Shown: piece by piece, positions 5,727 to 9,500 of the stretch
How positions within the stretch are numbered: the stretch's first letter is position 1
Layout of the letters: every line of letters starts with the position of its first letter
Assembly: GCA_910587045.1 (NCBI GenBank)
Contig: CAJULG010000026.1
Coordinates: 1-9,500 of the forward strand
DNA: 9,500 bases
Direction: 5' to 3'
From: an uncultured Lachnospiraceae bacterium
Lineage (GTDB): Bacteria > Bacillota > Clostridia > Lachnospirales > Lachnospiraceae
Position numbers and translations under genes: made by a program
Notes under the pieces: model-generated
The model's database searches: none
Told to the model about the DNA's origin: nothing
Seen by the model: the letters and a program-made list of their open reading frames with translations, nothing else

Positions 5727-6905
5727 TTAATGATGGAATAAGCGAATGCCGGTAAATGCCATAACCATATCATATTGATCGCAGCATTCGATGACCAGAT
5801 CATCACGAACGGAACCGCCCGGCTGGGCAATATATTTTACTCCGCTCTTATAAGCACGTTCAATGTTATCGGAAAACGGGAAGAACGCATCCGAACCCAG
5901 AGTTACGTTCTGATTACCATCTAACCAGGCGCGTTTTTCTTTTCTGGTAAATACCGGAGGCTTTACCTTAAAACGCTTCTGCCATTCACCTTCCCGAAGA
6001 ACATCTTCGTATTCATCTCCGATATAGACATCAATGGTATTGTCCCGGTCTGCCCGTCCAAGGCCGTCTGCGAACTGCAGGTTCATAACCTGAGGCGCCT
6101 GACGGAGATACCAGTTATCAGCCTTTTGTCCGGCCAGTCTGGTACAGTGGATTCTGGACTGCTGTCCGGCACCGATACCGATTGCCTGTCCATCTTTGAC
6201 ATAGCAGACAGAATTGGACTGGGTGTACTTTAATGTGATCAGGGCAATCTTGATATCGATCAGTGCAGATTCCGGAATGTTCTTGTTTTTGGTTACAATA
6301 TTGGATAATAAGTCTGCATCAATATTTAACTCATTCCGTCCCTGTTCAAAGGTAATGCCATACACCTGTTTCCGTTCTAACTGTGCCGGTACATAGGAAG
6401 GGTCAATCTGAATGATATTATAATTCCCTTTCTTTTTTTCCATCAGTAATTTCAGGGCTTCTTCTGTATAGCCGGGAGCAATGACACCGTCAGATACCTC
6501 ACGCTTGATCAGGCGGGCCGTATCCGCATCGCAGATATCAGAAAGTGCGATGAAATCACCAAAGGAGGACATACGGTCTGCGCCTCTTGCTCTTGCATAG
6601 GCACACGCCAGCGGGGACAGGTCGCCTAAATCATCCACCCAGTAGATTTTAGCCAGAGTATCGTTCAGAGGAAGACCTACAGCGGCTCCGGCAGGGGACA
6701 CATGCTTGAAGGAGGTTGCGGCAGGAAGACCGGTTGCTTCCTTTAATTCTTTTACCAGCTGCCAGCCGTTAAATGCATCCAGAAAGTTAATATAGCCTGG
6801 TTTGCCGTTTCGTACAGTAACCGGAAGCTCACTTCCGTCCTCCATATAAATGCGGGATGGTTTTTGATTCGGGTTACATCCATATTTTAACTGAATCTCG
6901 TTCAT
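5727..6905 (-). CDS. purH: Stand-alone AICAR formyltransferase (phosphoribosylaminoimidazolecarboxamide formyltransferase)
   Basis: It transfers a formyl group from 10-formyl-tetrahydrofolate to AICAR (ZMP) to give FAICAR, the penultimate step to IMP. The 392 residues correspond only to the AICARFT domain of bifunctional PurH (~510-590 aa); the N-terminal cyclohydrolase domain is absent, and that activity comes from the adjacent purO-like gene. Catalytic Lys67-His68 lie in KHVSPAG (67-73). The conserved IGIGAGQQSRIHCTRLAG and the C-terminal DAFFPF...YIAQPGGSVRDD blocks are intact. Two ATGs exist: AGGAG at 6913-6917 is 7 nt from the one at 6905 but only 1 nt from the one at 6911, so the start is 6905 (MNEIQLKYG). 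It follows the cyclohydrolase gene by 16 nt and shares its riboswitch-controlled transcript. The symbol is given by analogy; this is not a complete PurH. Confidence 0.95.
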   Translation of the reverse strand: MNEIQLKYGCNPNQKPSRIYMEDGSELPVTVRNGKPGYINFLDAFNGWQLVKELKEATGLPAATSFKHVSPAGAAVGLPLNDTLAKIYWVDDLGDLSPLACAYARARGADRMSSFGDFIALSDICDADTARLIKREVSDGVIAPGYTEEALKLLMEKKKGNYNIIQIDPSYVPAQLERKQVYGITFEQGRNELNIDADLLSNIVTKNKNIPESALIDIKIALITLKYTQSNSVCYVKDGQAIGIGAGQQSRIHCTRLAGQKADNWYLRQAPQVMNLQFADGLGRADRDNTIDVYIGDEYEDVLREGEWQKRFKVKPPVFTRKEKRAWLDGNQNVTLGSDAFFPFSDNIERAYKSGVKYIAQPGGSVRDDLVIECCDQYDMVMAFTGIRLFHH

Positions 6906-6921
6906 AGTCATTCTCCTTTTT

Positions 6922-7635
6922 CTACTGATTCTTATTTACGATCTTCGTTTCGTATTTGCCGGTCTCAATGTCAATAAACCGTACAAATAATGAAACCTTA
7001 TTTTCTTCGTTCAAGCTGTTCCAGACTGATTCGGTAAACGCATTTATTTCATTCGGGATATCTACCAGCTTAGGTTCCCCCTCAAAGCTCGGGAGCGGTT
7101 CCTCATTCCTGGCATAGGTATGGATAAAATGTCCCTCGCCGGCAATCGGATTTTCGTAGGTAAAGGTGTATCGGTTAGAGGCCTTTGGATTGCCATTATT
7201 ACTTTTCAGGATGGACATAGCATAGTGATAGCTTCTGTCTGCAACCTGCATGACACCGGAAATTCTCGGTGTATAATTCGGCCCGTCCGGTTCGAATTCT
7301 CGGGAACGGAGAGACTGTTCAAAGGTAAGGCCCTGAGAAAGTCCGTCATAAATGGTATCTGTCTGATCCCCATTGGTTACGATGGTTTTTGTGTCCAGTA
7401 CACGAACCGGTGCATAGATGATCAGGCTTGGGTCCTCCATCTTGGATGGATCAAAGGCCTCTGTACGGATGCCCTCCCCCTCTGTTACAAATACCCGGTT
7501 TCGGCTGTTGGCGCTTCTTCCCATGATAAAGTAAGCAGTGACCGCTTTGGTGCCATCTGCGGATCTGCCGATCACAATTCCTCTGCCGGGATAGGTGTTA
7601 TTCTTTAACTCCTGTTCCAGTGATAGCATTTTCAT
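6922..7635 (-). CDS. purO: IMP cyclohydrolase, archaeal PurO type
   Basis: It closes the ring of FAICAR to form IMP, the final step of de novo purine synthesis. The 237 residues belong to the PurO-type IMP cyclohydrolase family (first known from methanogens), not the PurH N-terminal domain. The family pattern is visible near the N-terminus: YPGRGIVIGRS (15-25), then Y35 and MGRSANSRNRVF (38-49) with the GRS and SRNR elements. The protein is somewhat longer than the ~200-residue archaeal enzyme. The start is set by GGAGG (7643-7647), 7 nt before the ATG at 7635; the open frame continues to 7665 but that part would be leader. It is the first gene of a two-gene operon with the AICAR formyltransferase, so the pair replaces bifunctional PurH. 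It lies behind a ZTP riboswitch and an intrinsic terminator. Confidence 0.93.
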   Translation of the reverse strand: MKMLSLEQELKNNTYPGRGIVIGRSADGTKAVTAYFIMGRSANSRNRVFVTEGEGIRTEAFDPSKMEDPSLIIYAPVRVLDTKTIVTNGDQTDTIYDGLSQGLTFEQSLRSREFEPDGPNYTPRISGVMQVADRSYHYAMSILKSNNGNPKASNRYTFTYENPIAGEGHFIHTYARNEEPLPSFEGEPKLVDIPNEINAFTESVWNSLNEENKVSLFVRFIDIETGKYETKIVNKNQ

Positions 7636-7677
7636 TGTTTGTCCTCCTTCTTCCTTGCAGTGCATTAACTATTTAAA

Positions 7678-7707
7678 ATAAAAAAACGGGCATACAGTAT
7701 GCTGCCC
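7678..7707 (-). terminator. Intrinsic terminator forming the ZTP riboswitch expression platform
   Basis: On the minus strand GGGCAGCATA-CTG-TATGCCC forms a hairpin (GCATA/TATGC plus an outer GG/CC with a CA bulge), followed by a run of seven T's (7680-7686). Its 5' arm overlaps the conserved GGGC at the end of the riboswitch aptamer (7704-7707). The two structures are therefore mutually exclusive, as expected for a ligand-controlled antitermination switch. Confidence 0.88.
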
Positions 7708-7816
7708 AGGCGGTGCGGCTGAATTCACCCTGCAGAAAAGAACCCTCTTATTCTGCCAATACATTCCCTTGTAGTGTTCTCTACCCGGTGATACCGGTTC
7801 CGCCAGTTATGTATCT
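7704..7816 (-). promoter_or_regulatory. ZTP (pfl motif) riboswitch aptamer
   Basis: Read on the minus strand, the element has both conserved halves of the pfl motif. These are ACTGGCGG (near 7800-7807) in the P1-P2 junction and CCGCCTGGGC (7704-7713) at the 3' end; GGCGG and CCGCC can form the characteristic pseudoknot. P1 is ATACAT/ATGTAT (7809-7814 with 7759-7764), followed on the 3' side of the junction by AAGGGA. The helix region holds CCGGT-ATC-ACCGG, with a second small stem GTAG/CTAC. The linker forms a GCAGAA/TTCTGC hairpin. ZTP riboswitches turn on purine and one-carbon genes when ZMP/ZTP accumulates, which fits the two downstream genes. Not checked with a covariance model. Confidence 0.85.
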
Positions 7817-7822
7817 AACCAC

Positions 7823-7851
7823 ATCTTATCGGAACGGGGAGGAAAATGCAA
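7823..7851 (-). promoter_or_regulatory. Sigma-A promoter of the purine operon
   Basis: On the minus strand a -35 TTGCAT (7846-7851), a 17-bp spacer and a -10 TAAGAT (7823-7828) are present. Transcription would begin near 7816, immediately before the riboswitch P1 strand at 7809-7814. This agrees with the aptamer being the first structure transcribed. Confidence 0.75.
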
Positions 7852-7969
7852 GAGAAAATGTAACAGAGGGGTCGGATTTTTAAAAGTAATACTATCTTTT
7901 CGTTTATGGATACTGTAAAATTGAAACTAGGAATCAAAGAGGATGTTGTTACGGTGAAAGGAAGATAAC

Positions 7970-8878
7970 ATGAGAAAAAAATGTACAATAAAAGGCCTGC
8001 TGATTCTCGGTGCGTTTATTTGTTGCGGCTGTGTATCGAACTCCGTTTCTACGCCTGACAACAGCAATGAAGCTACAGTGGAAGCGAATACACCTGAGGA
8101 GAATACAGGAGAGAAGAAACAGGGAGAAGGGACGTCTGACATCTGGGAATGGATCATAGATGATAAATGGTTCGGTTATATTACTGTGGAGACAAAGGGG
8201 GAATTTCTTGAACATTTTATGGGCGAGGGTGCAGCGGAAGAGGAACCGTTTTATATATTTTATGGGAAAGAATCAGCCTGGGAGAATACAGAAGGTGAGG
8301 TGCAGCTGGAACTATATTATAATGAGGCGGAGGAAGTGATCTGCGGAATTCGATATATTTATTCACAGGATGGACAATTAGAAAGGATGGAAGGATTTGC
8401 TTCACTGGAGGTTGCAGAATCCGATCAGCCATGGAGTTATCCTGAGAAAGAGGTTTATTCTGTTCAAAAGGATAATAGTGATGGAAGTGAATTTGTAGAT
8501 AACTATGAGGAAACCTTTGAGTATAACGCAGCCGGTCAGCTGGTACATTTTGAGTCGACCGGAAATTTGATCGATTATCGCGAAGATACGGATCCCAGTA
8601 CGATTATTCAGATTGATTTCTGCTATCGGGCAGATGGAACATTAAGCCGAAAGGATAGTTTTTATAATACGGGTATCTGGGGAACAACGAGGTGCGATGT
8701 TCATGAGTATTTTGATGAACAGGAGAGACTGGTTTATGAAAGGAGTTACGTTACTCATGGCAGTCTGGAATACTATTATATATATCTGGAAGACAGTGAG
8801 ACCCCGGCATACGCTCTGATGCTGGATAATATCCACGGAACGGGTTTGGTACCTGTTTTTACAAAGCGGGAATCATAG
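7970..8878 (+). CDS. Putative secreted lipoprotein with YD-like beta-hairpin repeats
   Basis: The 302-residue protein is of unknown function. The N-terminus is a lipoprotein signal: basic MRKKCTIK, a hydrophobic stretch and a lipobox-like ICCGC, with Cys21 the likely lipidated residue (the -3 position is Cys, not the usual Leu). A low-complexity Ser/Thr/Asn/Glu linker spans about residues 22-55. The rest is strongly acidic and contains loosely repeated units: LYYNEAEEVICGIRYIY, YSQDGQLERMEGF, FEYNAAGQLVHFES, FCYRADGTLSRKDSF and YFDEQERLVYERSY. The aromatic-x-x-x-G-x-L pattern resembles the YD/RHS-type repeats found in cell-surface proteins. AGGA (7959-7962) lies 7 nt before the ATG. It is transcribed divergently from the purine operon; I see no convincing promoter in 7852-7958. 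It ends at a shared terminator. Monocistronic; ligand and role unknown. Confidence 0.85.
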   Translation: MRKKCTIKGLLILGAFICCGCVSNSVSTPDNSNEATVEANTPEENTGEKKQGEGTSDIWEWIIDDKWFGYITVETKGEFLEHFMGEGAAEEEPFYIFYGKESAWENTEGEVQLELYYNEAEEVICGIRYIYSQDGQLERMEGFASLEVAESDQPWSYPEKEVYSVQKDNSDGSEFVDNYEETFEYNAAGQLVHFESTGNLIDYREDTDPSTIIQIDFCYRADGTLSRKDSFYNTGIWGTTRCDVHEYFDEQERLVYERSYVTHGSLEYYYIYLEDSETPAYALMLDNIHGTGLVPVFTKRES

Positions 8879-8907
8879 TGTGTACCAAAGGAAAATGTCT
8901 TATCATA

Positions 8908-8955
8908 AAGAACAGGTATCCGAAAACGAATCCGGATACCTGTTCTTCTTTTATA
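8908..8955. terminator. Bidirectional terminator between lipoprotein and porB
   Basis: A perfect 15-bp stem, AAGAACAGGTATCCG (8908-8922) and its complement (8933-8947), has a 10-nt loop. It is followed on the plus strand by a T-rich tail (CTTTTATATTTAATT). It lies between two convergent genes and can serve both; the minus-strand tail (TATGATAAG) is weaker. Confidence 0.9.
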
Positions 8956-8956
8956 T

Positions 8957-9500
8957 TTAATTACGGGAACAATTATATTGCAGATCCTCCCAACGACGAT
9001 CAACCTCCGCCTGGAACTGTGCAATTAAATGCTCATTTCCCGGCTTGAACAGGTGTTTAAACCGGCCCTGGACTTTTAAGAAATCTTCGATCGGAAGCTT
9101 TTTCTTCGGTTCGTAATTCAGGATCCATTTTCCATCGATCACCTCAAATAACGGCCAGTAGCACGTCTCCACTGCCAGCTTGCAGATCGTCATGATCTCA
9201 CTGGTTTCGTACTGCCAGCCCCGTGGACAAGGTGCCAGCACATTCAGAAATGCAGCCCCCGGTGTATAGATGGCAGTCTCGGATTTGGTATGGATATCCT
9301 TGAAATTACCGATAAAGGTAGTCTGTGCAACGTAAGGCACATTGTGTGCTGCAATGATAGCCGCCAGATCCTTTCTGCCCTGAAGCTTGCCATTGGATTG
9401 AGAGCCTACGGGGGTAGTCGTAGTGTCTGCATATCTTGGGGTGGCAGAGGAACGCTGGATACCAGTATTCATATAAGCGCCGTTGTCGTAGCAGACATAG
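8957..9500 (-). CDS. porB: Pyruvate (2-oxoacid):ferredoxin oxidoreductase beta subunit (partial, N-terminus outside window)
   Basis: This subunit of a multi-chain oxidoreductase binds thiamine diphosphate and catalyses oxidative decarboxylation of pyruvate to acetyl-CoA with reduction of ferredoxin. The frame is open to the right edge, giving 180 C-terminal residues of an expected ~310. The visible part starts YVCYDNGAYMNTGIQRSSAT, the well-conserved segment that helps bind the cofactor pyrophosphate and metal. Next come TPVGSQSNGK and LAPCPRGW with its conserved cysteine. The cofactor GDG motif and the N-terminal cluster cysteines must lie beyond the window. In this enzyme class the beta gene is usually last in a gamma-delta-alpha-beta operon, which fits the terminator just downstream. 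Internal ATGs such as 9472 are not the start. Preference for pyruvate over branched-chain 2-oxoacids is inferred, not shown. Confidence 0.93.
   Translation of the reverse strand, partial: YVCYDNGAYMNTGIQRSSATPRYADTTTTPVGSQSNGKLQGRKDLAAIIAAHNVPYVAQTTFIGNFKDIHTKSETAIYTPGAAFLNVLAPCPRGWQYETSEIMTICKLAVETCYWPLFEVIDGKWILNYEPKKKLPIEDFLKVQGRFKHLFKPGNEHLIAQFQAEVDRRWEDLQYNCSRN

Noticed and set aside
7120..7608. 162-codon plus-strand open frame
   Set aside because: It lies wholly antisense to the well-supported PurO gene, with no ribosome binding site and no recognisable domain.
7949..8215. Minus-strand open frames overlapping the start of the lipoprotein gene
   Set aside because: Antisense shadows without ribosome binding sites; the sense frame has a signal peptide and a good ribosome binding site.

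Overview
The window looks like chromosomal DNA of a gut Firmicute of the Lachnospiraceae / Clostridium cluster XIVa type. The grounds are moderately AT-rich DNA, strong AGGAGG-type ribosome binding sites, a split purine pathway (archaeal-type PurO plus a stand-alone AICAR formyltransferase), a multi-subunit 2-oxoacid:ferredoxin oxidoreductase and a LanFEG-type immunity transporter. This placement is inferred from gene content, not from a marker gene.

Layout, left to right. (a) 1-2002, minus strand: a tightly packed lantibiotic-immunity ABC transporter operon, ATPase (LanF) then two permeases (LanE, LanG); LanG runs off the left edge. (b) 2003-2900: a non-coding or decayed stretch with a perfect 14-bp inverted repeat, a GC-rich fragment I do not recognise, and a PIN-domain toxin pseudogene with two in-frame stops. 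(c) 2906-3046, minus strand: a tRNA-Leu(AAG) gene with its own consensus promoter and terminator. (d) 3095-5667, plus strand: a promoter, a roughly 200-nt array of small hairpins, then a DHH/DHHA1 phosphoesterase and two multi-spanning membrane proteins (DUF1461-like and HdeD/DUF308-like). (e) 5727-7851, minus strand: a promoter, a ZTP (pfl) riboswitch with intrinsic terminator, purO-type IMP cyclohydrolase and a stand-alone AICAR formyltransferase. (f) 7970-8878, plus strand: an acidic lipoprotein with YD-like beta-hairpin repeats. (g) 8957-9500, minus strand: the C-terminal part of a pyruvate (2-oxoacid):ferredoxin oxidoreductase beta subunit, cut by the right edge.

The best-supported functional unit is (e). 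The riboswitch senses ZTP/ZMP (AICAR nucleotide), which builds up when 10-formyl-tetrahydrofolate is short. The two genes it controls carry out the last two steps to IMP, and the first of these steps consumes ZMP and 10-formyl-THF. Convergent gene pairs share bidirectional hairpin terminators at 5667-5712 and 8908-8947. The 1-2900 segment has the mosaic, decayed look of acquired DNA beside a tRNA gene, but no integrase or att duplication is visible here. I found no clearly undescribed system; the hairpin array at 3132-3335 and the inverted repeat at 2085-2170 are the structures least explained by known features.
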